From: Triplophysa rosa
Lineage: Eukaryota > Chordata > Actinopteri > Cypriniformes > Nemacheilidae
NCBI RefSeq assembly: GCF_024868665.1
Contig: NC_079890.1
Coordinates: 1,414,925-1,478,924, forward strand
Reading direction: 5' to 3'
DNA: 64,000 nucleotides
Numbering within the stretch: the stretch's first letter is position 1; the number at the start of each line of letters is the position of its first letter. The translations under genes and the position numbers were made by a program. The notes below the pieces were generated by a model that was given only the letters and a program-made list of their open reading frames with translations, was not told where the DNA came from and ran no database searches. Positions 48,189 to 61,555 of this stretch are shown piece by piece.

Positions 48189-50529
48189 CAATTGATATTG
48201 TGTATTAAGATGATTTTTGTGTGTATCTCTTACATGAATGACTTAATTACAGCAGGATTTAAAGTGTAAAATCACGCTCCGTGCGTCCAAGGTCACTTCC
48301 ATACTAAATAGCATGCAAAATGAGTAGCATGTCTGATACCTCAGTATGCAAAAAACAGTGTGTTAGAAATATCCGCACGGTCTGCTGCTTCTGCTGAGAT
48401 CTCTCAGCATGTGTTTGGATAGATACGCTTTTCTCCCTGTGTAACATCACTAAACTGAAAACAAAATAATAGGCAGATTTAGTCCAAATCAATCTTTTTT
48501 TGTGTGCTTCAGCATCACCTAACCAAATTCCATCCTAACGGTTGTCGCACCGTACCGCTGTGAAAGTATGACAGTGTAAGCGTGTTCGTAACCAATGGTC
48601 TGCTCTCACCTGTAAATCTGACCGTGTGACGAGTGCAGTGAGACTGAAGGACATCAGCAGGTCACCTGCACGGTCACGTGCACAATTATTAAGTGAAATA
48701 AAAAAAGACAGTGACGGTAAGAAAGTAATAAAACTGTCTCCAATGATGAATAGATGGAGGAGAAATAAAACCTTGGGAGAAATCAGACTCACCTGGGAGG
48801 GCCAGTTCTCCGCTGACACGTTTACACAATTTTTTTATTTTTATGTTTTCATATATTTCAATGTTTTTAGCGCAGCAAAATACCTATTATAATCAACGAG
48901 GCCGTCTACACTGCATTATAATTGCTGTCATACATCTAGATAACAACTAATCAAAAACGTCTGGTTAGTGGTGGCAAGTCGATAACATCGATGCATTCGA
49001 TTATCACATTTCTAGCACATACCAAGTCAGATACTTTCACAAAAAGAAGAGATTCGTGCTTTGTCAACTTGAAACTGTACCTCTGTTAAGTCACACACGC
49101 AAGCAAGAGCTTTACTTTGGTCGTATTCTCAGCAGGACGCTTAAGTATCGCTCAGCTTTCCCCAATAAATCCCCTCAAATGTTGTCAGGGCCTAAACGCA
49201 TGCCTTTCTTCTAGTGTTCATCTTTTTCTGTTTAGCCTTTTGTTGTAAAGACCTCCCGATGAATCCAAAAGAACATAATGGAAATACTGCTTTAAAAACA
49301 GAGCGTTTTCATATGTAATGTAAAACATGACTATCACAAATAAGGTTTGGTGTGACTCACGCTGCACTTGTGTTTCTCATGAATGTTATATAAGAAATAA
49401 ATATACTCCACCGTTGAGAATCAAATCTTCCACAATGCTATGGTATGAATCCATTGTTTAAAATCGGATATCTGTGAGCAGCCATTATTACATCTGAAAG
49501 TGGTTGTGCGAGATGACCTGTAGGACAAAAGAGATCGATGCAGCTATTATATAGTGCACCTGTAAGACCCCCTGGACTTCTTCAATTCACCTCCCACGAC
49601 AGGAATAATCCAGACGCCAGCAGTCCTTCAGCTTCTGTCCGTCTGTGAATGGAATGAGGAGGGAGAAGATTGCTGTGATAATGCCCTTTGAGCTGACGTG
49701 ACATTTAGGCCACACTGAATAACCCTGAAGAAGATGTCAAGCTCATCTTTTCACACCTTAAACAAAGTGGACGGATGGATGCTTTGTAGGTAAAGACTCG
49801 TGAAGAGGTCCAGAATACTCCGATTCAATACAGTGTTTATGAGATTCTTGTGGTTGATGTCTTCATTTATGTGGATTGATAATAAAGTCAAAGGCAGATG
49901 GAAAAGCACAAGGTCTGTATGTTCTAGTCCTCGGATGCCTCTGAATGCTTCAAAGCAGGCAACATCACAAGAGCTTGAGGCTGGATCACAACCACAGTCA
50001 AATGACATTTTCTTTCAAAAATCTGAGGAAAATGAGTACTTGTGTTTTCTACAGAGTATAAACTAATAGCGTGTTTATACAATTTTACTAGTGTTTTAAC
50101 TGGATGAAGAATATTTATGAAGCCCACAGATCACAAGTATCGCAAGTTGGCTCTGATGTAACACGTTTTCAATGTATAAATGTGTAATAAATGCATAATG
50201 TAATCCCACATATGACTTCTGTGTAGTCATAAAAGCAAAAGCAAGTGTGTGGAGTAGGAGTTTTTGGATCAAAACAAGAAAAAGCTCTGTTGATTGTAAA
50301 TGCAACCTAAAATATTATACTTTTTTTTTAAATATTAAATTTTTACTTTAATATATTTGTAAATTTCATTTATTACTCACATTTTTCTTAATTTAATATG
50401 GTCTAGATTTATTTATTTATAATGAATATAACTTCACCAGCATAGCTTTGTCTCTAATAGTCACTCAAAAATTGTGGTTATTTTTTCTTGAGTCATTTAT
50501 TAGGGTCTAGTTTTTAACGCTTATAACTT

Positions 50530-50670
50530 CCCTACTCAACTCGGCTTTATTTATATAGCGCTTTTTACCATTTTCATTGCGAATAAGCAGCTGTACATGA
50601 ATCATATTGACTATAAGCAAAACATTAAAGTTATACAAGTAAAATAAAAACATTCATACATCTCACGCAT
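50530..50670 (-). repeat. LINE 3' end, antisense
   Basis: TTTATTTATATAGCGCTTTTTACC and GCAGCTGTACATGAATCATA are the reverse complement of the LINE tail seen at 32760-32818, and continue like 62395-62460 (GCAGCTGTACATGAGACATA, CAAAACAATTAAAGTTATAC). Confidence 0.65.
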
Positions 50671-51295
50671 TCCTTTGAGATCAGGTTGGGCAAAATACCG
50701 TACACACCTTTGATAAAAGATGTACTTCTTGAACAGCTCACAATGCTTCTACGGTATGAATTACTTCCAGTGGGTTGGTTGTAAATAGCTTTTCTGTAAT
50801 CTTTGTGATAATATATTTATTGGGAGTTTGTTGCACAGTGTTGAGTGCTCAAGTAAATTGTGGCAAATGGCAAATAGAACTTGTCTTTATTTATGCTCTG
50901 GGGAGGCGGTTACAGACAGTGACCTTTAAAGAGCACTTTACCATAACTATACCCACCTCTCTGTCATTCACCGCCATATATCAGCAATGCATTATCAGAC
51001 TCAATGTCAAGAATCATTCATATCCACAAGCTGCGGTTGCTCATTTTCATCATCAATTGTATTTAATACACATTCTTACTTACTCACTGACTTGTTATTG
51101 TGTAAGCTACAGTACAGAAATCAATCATATTAATCCTGAAATTAATATTTCCAGATTCATTTTTAGTCTTTTTTATTAGTAAGGCGTTAAGTTCGTGAGT
51201 CTCCCGGTTGTGTGGTTCCGCTCTCATAACAGATGACTGTTGTTCTCTTCTCAGGTAACACCAGTTCTTCTCACCTGCTTCTCTCTTGCTTTCAG

Positions 51296-51396
51296 CTCTG
51301 ATAGAATGAATCATGACATAAAGACGAATACTGCGTTATACAGGACGGATGGAGCTATAAATCCAGCAAATGATCATGAAACAGATGCACCCGAAG
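51296..51396 (+). other. Orphan exon candidate (weak)
   Basis: A good-looking acceptor (TCTCTCTTGCTTTCAG) precedes 101 bp open in one frame, with ATG at 51306 and MNHDIKTNTALYRTDGAI then NPANDHETDAPE, ending at a donor GAAG|GTCAGT. I recognise no protein family. It could be a first coding exon of a neighbouring gene or chance. Confidence 0.2.
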
Positions 51397-51539
51397 GTCA
51401 GTCCTGTCCTGTGTGTTTCATTCCAGCGATAAAACGCAATGACAGATAGACAGAATGTGTCCGGCTGATGAAATGTGACATTTTTTAGACAAAACAAAGT
51501 GTGAGAATTGTCATTAGTTGTAACGGTCTGAGGTGTAGC

Positions 51540-51931
51540 TTAAAGTCCCAGTGAAATTAAAAATAACAATGCCTGTTTTTTTCATGAAATATTGCAGAGT
51601 TTATTGTAAATCGTTTATCAATGTGGGTCGTTCTCTTTTTAAAAGTCGTGTGCCCTCATAATCTTCAGTTAAAATCTGAAAATGCAGATCTCTAGTGCCT
51701 GTCCATCTTAAATGGTGTATGTTAGACGGCTTGGGCGGAGCACTTGTTAACTCCTCCCCTTCAACTGTCCATTTCAAAACGAAACGGCTGTTTTTACACA
51801 TCCAATCAAATCGCAGAGAAAGACGAAAGCCACGCCCACTGTTTTTCTCATGAGAAATTCCGTTTCACTCGGAAAGGCGTCAGAAGACGGAAGTAAAAAC
51901 GATCGCAACTTCCGGTTCACGCGGACTTTAA
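51540..51931. mobile_element. MITE-like element with TTAAAGTCC termini
   Basis: Left TTAAAGTCCCAGTGAAATTA, right (reverse complement) TTAAAGTCCGCGTGAACCGG: inverted termini of about 16 bp with mismatches. Length about 392 bp, no coding capacity. Confidence 0.6.
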
Positions 51932-52614
51932 TATAGATGTGTGTGGTGATGTGTGTGAAAACTACAATACAAAGAAATAAAGTAAATCCTCACAAACCTC
52001 AAACTTGCTACAAACGTTACTTTTTTATTTAATTGATGGCCCTGTATCTTTATAGGATTACAGTGTCTCATGGTCAGAAAGAAGACGCTCTATCTTCCCC
52101 GTGCACACTGGGGTTAGTGAAAATTTCGTTTATTTTTTGTTAAGAAAGGAAGTGAAGCGTTTTTTAAACGTTCTGCTTACACAGCCGTTTTAGGAAAGCA
52201 ATTAGTCTTAATGTGTCAGTGACCATGTACTGTTAGCCAATCACAGAAAGATTGTGCAGATGACACTCAATAACACTGAAGAGTAAATGAAAAGCAAAGA
52301 AAGTTTGGTCAGCTGTGGAACATGTAACCCATCAGACGTTCGGCTCGGGCTCATCTGGTATAATTGAGATGTTACGCAGAGAGCCGTCGTGATTGATTGT
52401 TAATGATGCAGAACTCACTGGGTGTGATTACTGTATGTTTTAATTGCTGTTTTTCAATAGATTCAACACTGACAATACTCAGACTGTGGATTTATTATCA
52501 CAGTAATACTACATAAATTGTTGGTCTAAAATAATTGTCCACCAATCAGAATGCATGCATTTGTCTTTTCAAAAACGCCATTTTATGGAAATAATGTGAG
52601 AAACCCCCTACTAT

Positions 52615-52740
52615 CACCAGCAGACCGGTGCATTACTATGTGGTTGCTACGGCATCGTGAGTGGTTGCTAGGGTGTTTTTTGTCAGTACTTAATGGCTGC
52701 AGGACAGTTTTTTTATTTTCATATTTTTTCATAGTGATCT
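52615..52740. repeat. GTGGTTGCTAGGGTG dispersed repeat, copy 1
   Basis: CACCAGCAGACCGG ... GTGGTTGCTAGGGTGTTTTT TGTCA, shared with 55377-55500. Confidence 0.6.
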
Positions 52741-53183
52741 TTCATATTTCTGCTTTGCATTGGGCTTTGGAACAAATATTGTTTTTACAACTGCATACAA
52801 TTCAATATATTTGAAGATCACGATTCATTCTGTTTTTTATGAATAAACCGCAGTATGTTTTGACGGTTTGATTCACATCTGTTCTCCACTAGTGAAAATA
52901 TTTCTTCAGAAGATGACAGTTATCATCAGCATACCAAATTAGACTGCTAATGACATATTTTCTGTGCAAACATCGCACCACAACGCACATAAAAAATACA
53001 CACATGCCCTATTTATGCCCCTAATGTGAATTATCTTCCCAGACCTGAGCGTTTCATTTAGACGCATCATTAATGTGACGTCTAAAATAAGCCCTTCTGC
53101 TTCGATTTAACATTAATAAATGATCATGTGTCTGGAATTATGCATGTCTTGGACGTATGTAGTAACTGTAATGGATGGACAAT

Positions 53184-53480
53184 TAAAGGTCCAGTGTGTA
53201 TTTTTTTGGAGGATCTATTGACAGAAATGCAATGTATAATATACAAAACTATGTGTTCAGAGGTGTATAAAGACCTTACGCAATGAACCTTTATGTTTTT
53301 ATTACCTATGTACATACACCGCGGGTCCCCTACATGGAATTCGTCATGTTCTTTCTACAGTATAGTTCTACAGAGCATGTTACGTAAATACGTTATCCAT
53401 ATGACGTATACGACATCTTTGTCCTGTGTTGGCCACCGTATAGTGCTTCGAAACTGAGGGGGAGGGGTGGAGTCAGCCAT
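53184..53480. repeat. TAAAGGTCCAGTGTG dispersed element, copy 1
   Basis: Shares GGAGGATCTATTGACAGAAA, TGCAATGTATAATAT and CATGGAATTC with 61166-61555. The right end is not clear in this copy. Confidence 0.65.
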
Positions 53481-55376
53481 TGATTATACTGGTTAACTGT
53501 CAAATTACAGAAAAATACTGTTAATTTACATGAAAATCATGAAAAACATGTAATTTATGTAAAAAAACGTATATTTCTTTTGAACTGGATGTTAAATGTT
53601 ATGTTACTCTTTATAGTAATATAGAGCTTTTTTGTCATTGTAATTAGCTTATAATTCAATCTAAATTTGTTGATTTAATGTGTCAGTTTTGTTGTTTTCT
53701 CTGTACGAGGCCTGAGCGGTATACAGTATGATGTAAGCTTATCATGAGACCCATTTAAGCCTGACTGATTAGTTCAGTCGATTCAGGTCTGGTTTTGGAC
53801 CTTACTTCCCGCTTTTCTAAGCGACTTTTATGAAACAGCCCTCAGGCCATGTGCTCACAGAAACAAAACATCAACACAAGGAAAAAACAAAGACACGCTA
53901 GACATTTCTAGATGGATTTATATTTGACCAGCTATCGGTGGGAAGAGCTGAGTCAAATGTCATAGCCTAGAGATGCGACATAGTAACTCAGACCTATTAA
54001 TAGAGCATTTCATCCATTTTCAGACAGGTTCCTAGACAACATATCTACATACCGTAGTGTTTATCCAAGTAGTTTTTTTGCACTGATCTCAGACTTATTT
54101 TTGTTTGTTATTGCAGCCATATACAGTAAAGTACAGTACAGGTACACGGTGCTACGATTTACAGTACAGTATCTACAATATATATACACATTCATCATCT
54201 CTACTCGTCAGTTACACTTTAAATAGAAAAGCAAAGAACGTAAACAACATTGTAAAAAACTGTGATTTTACAGCATTTAACTGTTTTTAACAGATTTTTA
54301 AAACACGAAAAAAAACTGTAAAATGACAGAAAAAAGATTTTACAAAGTTATTTTAAGGTACTTTTTGTACCCCAGCTGCCAGAAAATGTCTGTTTTTTTT
54401 TTTACAGGATTTTTGTAAAGTAAACGTAACCAGCCAATGCAGAACAGAGATCATTTCAGGGTTTCGTATTTTATAATACATCAACTTAATTGGCAAAGAG
54501 TATTGTCATGAAAAATGCTATGTGTGTTGAAGCTGAACCGGGAGACATTGCAGTCATTAAATACTGATTGATTTCACGTCCCCTGTGCCCAGCACGTCCT
54601 GATGACTACAATAAATCACATATAAATTATACAATAAATGACATCTGTGGTGTTATCAAAGAAACACTGCTGTCAGGCCTTCGCTTTAATACTGCAACGA
54701 TTATCAGACATCAACATCCACTTGACACCATTTTTGGAAATGGCATCTTGTTTTGATTTCGGATAGCTCTAATTAGTTTGTGTAGCAGTTTATTATCAGG
54801 AATGGTTGTCATGGCAGCTGTCTGATGTAAAGGTGTGCGTTTATTCCATTTATTATCTGACTGTTGAACACAACTGTGGGTCATCCGTCTGTCGCGAAAT
54901 GAAAATCTGCACCTCTCCGACATAACAATCGTGTTGTGTGATATTTGTACGCTCATCATCCGTGAAACTTTGATGACATAATGGGTTTTAATAAACTTAA
55001 AAAGCTCACAGATTCTACGTCAGAATACACTGTATATTTCATTGCCAGTTCAAATGAACGAAGACCTCTGTGTGGTAAAACAGACAGTAGAAAACCATAT
55101 TTTCCTTGATCTGAATCGGATGTATGAGTGACGTGGTGTTCTCGGTAACAACAGCACCATGACAGGGCATCTTTCAGAGACATGAGGACATGTGACCAGC
55201 CGGGTAACCCGCTGACACCCTGTCATCTCGCTCCCCTACAGTGCAGGAGAATGAATGAGCCCCATCTGCCCTGCTCAGTGTTGATCAGCATTCAGACGTC
55301 GAGGATGTGAGGTTTCAGGCCAGATTTGTTTCTTTTTATAAACGATTAAGAATTACAGCAAAACCAAGAGAGAGCA

Positions 55377-55500
55377 TCACCAGCAGGACAGGTGGTTGCT
55401 AGGGCATTGTGGGTGGTTGCTAGGGTGTTTTTTGTCATTACTGATTGGCTGAAGGGCAGTTTCTTATTTTCATATCTTTTTTTAAAGTGAATTTGGACAA
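55377..55500. repeat. GTGGTTGCTAGGGTG dispersed repeat, copy 2
   Basis: CACCAGCAGGACAG, GTGGTTGCTAGGGTGTTTTT, TGTCATTACTGATTGGCTG, parallel to 52615-52740. Confidence 0.6.
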
Positions 55501-57320
55501 CTTGAACAATATTACTGTTTAATAGCACTATAAATGTAGCACTGCACTCCAAAATTGGGGGTGATTTTGGGGTTTGTGGGGTAACTCTAGAAATGATCTT
55601 ACATAAAGATACATATAACGTATGAATGATACACTGCTGTTATACACGGAGTATTGGGGCTTTGGTTCTGAACGCTTCATTTAAATAATACATTATTTCG
55701 TGTGTGCGACGTCGTCTGAGATCTCATTAAAATGCCATCGGCTTTATCAATATCATCTGCAAACAAGACATTTCTCAACCCTCCTAATCTCAAAGTCATA
55801 CTCAGATAAGAATAAAAATACACAGCATAGACAAATATATCAAAAAAGTCCATTTAAATAATCCATAAGTATGTTTTATATAGTCATTTATTAGCATTGC
55901 ATGACATTTCCTTAATCTGATGTGTGTTTAATAAAGATCTCACTCCACCTGAGAGAGAAACACAAACATTCTTCCATCAGTTAAGGTATGCGATTCAATA
56001 ATAAAAGCAAGGATTTGTTTGTCTGTTGACCCTAACATTGACCGAGACGGGCATCTGTGGGTCATGACATCCAGCCTCATCACACGCCCTGACAAATGTC
56101 ACCTCAACACCGCTTGTCATTTCCATCCTCCGTCTCTCAGACTTTCATATAGTGCTCAGCCGAATCAATATCTGAGCTCTCCCGTCGAGACCTTGCAATC
56201 TCCTCCACCGCCAAATGTTCCACGCTAGTCTTACTTATATTGTACCTATGAAACTTTAAAAAGAATGAGTCCGAAATGAAGTTGTTAAACATCCTACTTG
56301 ATATTAGTTCCAGTTCATCCCATGTTTGCTGGGTTATTTTTAACCCATAATTGGCTGAAATATGAACATTTTGGGGGTTAATTTAACCCAATAGTTAGGT
56401 TCATCATATGACATTTGAAATCCATTTCAAACTCGATTATATAACACACGTGTATTCTATTTGTAATTATTATGATTAATAATAATGATTATGGTAATAA
56501 TAATGACAATAATGATAATAATAAATTAAATAAAAAACTACACCATATTAAAGAAAGGAAAAATATTAAAGGTAATTAATATTAGCAAATTAATGAAGGC
56601 AAAAAAGTGAATAAAAAACAATAATATTGTAAAACTGTTTGGGACTGTTTTAGACTCTTTTAAAGTATAATGATTATGCATTCAAATAATATGCAAAAAA
56701 ACCCTCACTAATTATTAATTTGTTTGTTCATTATAAATAGTCTATCCAGAGAAGGCCTTTAAAAGCATGAAACGGAGCGATTGTTTTTTCTACCATATCC
56801 TGACGCATATCAGATTGAAACAACTTCTAAAATGTGAAAAAAATGTAGGGAGGGACTTAATTTCGTTCATCAGTACTAATTGGATCGTTAAAAGTTGGGT
56901 GTTGCCAACAAAATGGAGTCAGATTTGTAATCCAGTTTGCAATCTGTCAGTCATTGCAGCTCCGCCTTCGGGTCATTCCTGCAGACATAGTAGTTTCGAG
57001 AGGGGGAGGAGGTTCATGTTTTTAATTAAAGATTTGTGCGAATGAATTAAAAAAAAATAATGATGTGCACAGATAAATCATTTATAAGGAATACTGCAAC
57101 GCTGTGTAAAACAATTTGAAGCGACAGTTTTCATTTCATGCCGACTTTAAAGAAAGTTTTTGTGGTTTTTATCATGACTGTGTGAGGCTCATATGGTGTT
57201 TTTTTATTCTATTTATAAGCCTCTATCAGTTTACACACAACCCCGGCAGTGTCTTCTTAAGATCTCTGTGGAAACGCTCTCTCCTTCCTTTTTAGATTAA
57301 TGACTGTGTGAAGTCACAAG

Positions 57321-57325
57321 TGTGC

Positions 57326-57356
<31 letters not shown>

Positions 57357-57368
57357 TGCGTGTGTGTG
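57321..57368. repeat. GTGT/GTGC microsatellite
   Basis: Alternating GTGTGT and six GTGC tetranucleotide units. Confidence 0.9.
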
Positions 57369-58036
57369 AGGGGGTTTGTACGGCACACTTTGTTGTAGTG
57401 CAATATTGGATTTCTCTCTGCAGTCTTGTTCATGTTCAGGTGCACTGCTGACTCCTGCATTGTGTTCCCGCAGCACACACACGCTCTGGTGTGTGTGTTG
57501 AGTTAAAGCTGTCCGTGTCCATCACTGTTGAACCAGACGTCTAATGAAGCGTGACAAGCAATTGAGATGGAGCTGTGCTTTAAATCAAGCACTACTCACT
57601 CATAGAACAGCTCTCGGTCAGATGGACTGTGCTGCATTTCACCGCCTTTCATTCAGAATTAAAAGCATTCAGAGATCAGCACAAACCTTTAACCAAAGAG
57701 AGAACTTCACTCTTTAAAATAAAGGGCAGATGCCAACAGATATAGATGGGTCAAAAACAGCTGAATAATGGTGACACGGTGTCTTTGAATGATTTATCAC
57801 GGGGACAGAGATATTATGTTTTTTAACACGTATTTAAAACTGTCGTTGGAATTATAAAATTCTGTCTGCATTCTGAGCCGTTTTGAGATAACAAACTTCA
57901 AAGTTTTTCATTTGAGTGATCTTTCCCCCCCAAAGATTACACAACGTAAGGAAAAAACATCACATAATGTAAATAATTTGACACCGAGTAAGAATATGGG
58001 AATAACTCAATTTTGACAAACATTTCAGACAGAACC

Positions 58037-58353
58037 TTAAAGGGACAGTTCACCCAAAAATGAAAATTCTGTCATCGTTTACTCAGTTCGAGTCATTCCA
58101 AATCTGTATAAATGTCTTTGTTCTGATGAACACAAAGGAAGATATTTGGAAGAATGAACAAAAATAAAGATGGATTTTTTTCCTACTATGGGAGTCAATG
58201 GTGGCCAAAATCTGTCTGGTTCTAAGCATTCTTCCAAATATCTTCCTCTGTGTTCATCAGAACAAAGACAGATACAGATACAGATTTGGAACAACTCGGA
58301 GGTGAGTAAATGATGACAGAACTTTTCATTCATTGGGTGAAGAATCCCTTTAA
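58037..58353. mobile_element. Palindromic repeat, full-length copy
   Basis: TTAAAGGGACAGTTCACCCA at the left; GAATCCCTTTAA at the right, with AATGAAAATTCTGTCATCGT against ATGATGACAGAACTTTTCAT. Arms are inverted through AATATCTTCC. Same family as 34861-35165. Confidence 0.8.
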
Positions 58354-58610
58354 TTCCAAGGCGATGACTCATTTTTTAAAAATACATACACATTTTAAAT
58401 AATATAAAACCATGTTTTTATCACATTAACAGGGCCATTTAGCCCCATTTCTACACCAAACACAATACTGGAGGAGGTATTAGCTTGCTTTTATTTATTT
58501 GGGGTTTAATTTGCTATGTAGACGTTTCATCAGCAGCAACGTAAACAAATGTTGTGTGGCCCAAACTTAACTTTGGGTCGACCGCCACAAAAATGTAATA
58601 ATACACGCTT

Positions 58611-58800
58611 TCCTGTAGCTCAGTGGTTAGATAGTGGCTATTACAACCTCTAGGGGTTAGTTGCAATGAAACACACAGCAAAAAAAAACTAGGCACCCCA
58701 AAACACAGTATCATGGGGTTGATCCCAGGAGATTGCACACATATAATGCAATGTAAGTCGCTTTGGATAAAAGCGTCTGCCAAATGCATAAATGTAAATG
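58611..58800 (+). repeat. tRNA-derived SINE, nearly complete, with internal insertion
   Basis: A-box region TCCTGTAGCTCAGTGG at 58611, B-box-like GGGGTTGATCCCAGG near 58717, and the conserved fish SINE tail GTAAGTCGCTTTGGATAAAA, GCGTCTGCCAAATGCATAAA. The distance between A and B boxes is about 60 bp too long, so an A-rich stretch seems inserted between them. Confidence 0.7.
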
Positions 58801-59769
58801 TGATGAGTCCCCGTAGAGTGGATTTTATTACAATTAATATTAATGAACTAAAATAGTAATGACCTTCGGGCCAGGCGTGTGCGTCCAATGAAAGCATCAA
58901 TACAGTAGAAGAAGATGTCTTCATGACAACCTCTCCATCACAGGGTCATTAATAAGTCAAATATGCCTCATCTTAATTGCCATTCCCTTCCCATCACATT
59001 TGGCTGTCAAAGCATCATGTATTATGTTACTTCTCAAGCGTGGACAGATGATGAATGCTTGCTTTATGAGTACCACTCGCGGAATAAAACGCCCTTTTCA
59101 TGTACCCAACACAGAGCCGAGAGCTTTAGACTCCAAACATCTCAATGTTCCATCAATAGAACCAAAATCTGTTGTCATCAATGTTTTGTACTGTTTCACC
59201 AAGCTTCTTACATTGTTGTATTGATTTCTCCGCAAGAATACTCGTGACACTTCCATAAATGTTGGAAATTTGGTCAATCCTCTTTCTCCAACAATACCTT
59301 AACACTTAAGAGGATTTGCACCAGTGATGTCTGAAAGAAACGAATGCATCCAGGACATGTGAAGTGCTAATTGTGTCATCTCGTATAGCTCCTGAAAATT
59401 CTCATCAGCAGCTAATGAGAACATCCAACAAACTCCACAAAGAGAGGAATTAAACACTTTCGCATCAGTGAAATGACTCGTCAAATCTGAATCGCGACAA
59501 TCTACAGAGTGAACATTTTGCCAAGCTCTTACGTTGATTCGTATTTGCGTTGTGTTTCCCCGCTGTTCTAGTCATTAGCATTCGATTTTTATTCACAAGC
59601 CCCGCAGCCTGCTTTCCCTCCCAGTCCCAGTCAGAAGATGGGTTTTTATTGAGTTTCCCTTTAATAAAGAACATCTGTCAGTCAAAGCTTTAATTTTCAT
59701 AATGCATTGCCGGTTTGCAGTTTGTTAAATGCAAGTTCTGAAAAGAGTTTAGTGTGTTCGTTCGACCTG

Positions 59770-60000
59770 AACTATTTTACAAGGTGGCTTATTCGTATGA
59801 ATTCGTACGATTGCTAGAAAGAAAGCAATACTTAAGCTCCTCCCCTTACCCCGCCCCTAACCCCAACATCACTGGCTCGTACTAAAATGTCGTACTAAAT
59901 CGCAATCGTATTTAAAAAAAATGACGAATTCATGCAAATTAGACAAAATTAGCCAGATCGTAAAATAGTTACGTTTTGTCGTGAGATTGTGTTGGTCCGT
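59770..60000. repeat. TCGTAAAATAGTTACG-type dispersed repeat
   Basis: ACTATTTTACAAGGTGGCTT at the left and CCAGATCGTAAAATAGTTACG at the right are inverted; the core has C-rich CTCCTCCCCTTACCCCGCCCC. Looks like a MITE; boundaries approximate. Confidence 0.5.
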
Positions 60001-60136
60001 TACACGCAGAATGAACTTGTTTATTTACTTGCGCGTACATGCATGAGCATGGTGTTTTTTTGTGCATGATTCTTTGGTGTACATGATTTCAAATAAATGA
60101 AAATGTTTGAATGATAACAATCGGCACTCTATTCTC

Positions 60137-60138
<2 letters not shown>

Positions 60139-60168
<30 letters not shown>
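60139..60168. repeat. CT microsatellite
   Basis: About 15 CT units. Confidence 0.9.
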
Positions 60169-60174
<6 letters not shown>

Positions 60175-60483
60175 TTGCTCTGTGTGTTCATTGCCCTTGA
60201 GGTTTGGACTGTTTCTCTGGCCAGTTGCTTGAACCTTTGCATATCATTAAGTTGTGTTTAGGGGTGGAGCTTCATTGTTGAGAGCTTTCTCTATTTGTCA
60301 AATGTTTTTGTATTTAAAAAAGATTTTATTCACCTAGCAGATGCCTGCACAATTCTTTCAACGGTGAGAAAACACACTTGAAAAAGAGGCCACGTGTCTT
60401 GCATAAAAACATGCAGCTTTGCCTATTGAATTCTAAAAAGACTGTATGTGTTATGCACCCTCAGTATGGTGTTTTGGTGTCCT

Positions 60484-60766
60484 GGGGCGTGGTTCTCAAA
60501 CATTTTCATTGTAAGGGCCCCCTTTCTGTGGGTCGCATTGCTTTGTGGCCCCCCAAATAAAGACGTATGCTCTTAAACTTAGAATTTTAATAAAACCAAA
60601 GACATATTCAATGATATAATGCTGGAACATCAATTCTTTTGGTCGTGGATTTTTTCTGATGTTTGATAGCACAAAATTTATGATAAATTTCAATATTGCA
60701 TAAAATTCCACAAAAACGGTGGCCCCCTGGGGGCCACCAGTTTGAGAACCTCTGTCCTGAGAGGGA
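60484..60766. mobile_element. GGTTCTCAAAC element, copy 2
   Basis: Left GGCGTGGTTCTCAAACATTT with GGGCCCCC, right GGGGGCCACCAGTTTGAGAACC: clear inverted termini. Same family as 34466-34686. Confidence 0.65.
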
Positions 60767-61165
60767 TGTATAATGCCTCTTTTCAGAGAAGCTGGGCTTT
60801 AATTTCACCTCTATGCAGTTCTTTACAAAGTCAGTGCATTTGAGATAGAACAGGATTACCTGGATGATCCATAACATTTAGACAATAAATAGACACTAAA
60901 GCTTTTCTGTACAATGTCCTCTAGCTTTCACCTGGAATGATATGAGTTATTCTGCTTTCTCTGTCAAAGTTGACAGAAACATCACAAATCAGAGGCTTGT
61001 GTTATGGAATATAAAACTTGATTTAAAATATCGATGTAAAAAATGCTGAGTTGCTGGGTCATGACCCATGGCTGGATCAAATATGGATAAACTCAACATC
61101 GCCTAAACTATTCCAAACATGGTTGTTTCAACGCATAACCCACGTTTAGTAACACTGGCATTACA

Positions 61166-61555
61166 AGGGCCAGTGAGTAGTTTTTTGGAGGATCTATTGA
61201 CAGAAATGCAATATAATATCCATAACTAGGTCTTCAGAAGGGTATAAAGATCTTACATAATGAAGCGTTATATTTTTATTATCTTAGATTGAGCTTTTTC
61301 TGTCTACATACAGTGCAGGTCCCCTTACATGGAATTCACCATGTTGTTTCTACAGAAGCCCTAAACGGACAAACTGCTCTAAAGTGCGCGTTTCGTAAAT
61401 ACGTTATCTCATTCGGGAAAGAACGAAAACGTGATGACATCTTAATCCTCTCCCAGCCTCCGTAGTGCTTCAAAAAGGGGAAGTGAGCAGTTGGTTGCAG
61501 TTCGCAACCTCACCACTAGATGCTGCTAAAATTTGCACACAGCACCTTTAAAACG
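61166..61555. repeat. GGAGGATCTATTGACAG dispersed element, copy 2
   Basis: Shares its left half with 53184-53480 and ends GCACACAGCACCTTTAAA, which is the approximate inverse of the TAAAGGTCCAGTGTGTA start of copy 1, suggesting inverted termini. Confidence 0.65.

Larger units (their letters stand above)
45113..48205 (+). other. adamts17: Probable adamts17 3' UTR, extent uncertain
   Basis: No coding signal follows the stop. Two AATAAA hexamers on the + strand are plausible ends: 45469-45474, giving a roughly 0.4-kb UTR, and 48183-48188, which is followed by a GT-rich stretch (TTTTTGTGTGTATC) as expected of a cleavage/polyadenylation downstream element. The second would give a 3.1-kb UTR containing a repeat at 47350-47812. 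Inferred only; transcript reads would settle it. Confidence 0.4.

Noticed and set aside
48626..48892. 88-codon ORF rich in Lys/Arg
   Set aside because: The underlying sequence looks like a dispersed repeat (CACCTGGGAGGGCCAGTTC); no domain recognised.
57297..57482. ORF with HTHARTHART
   Set aside because: Translation of the GTGT/GTGC microsatellite.
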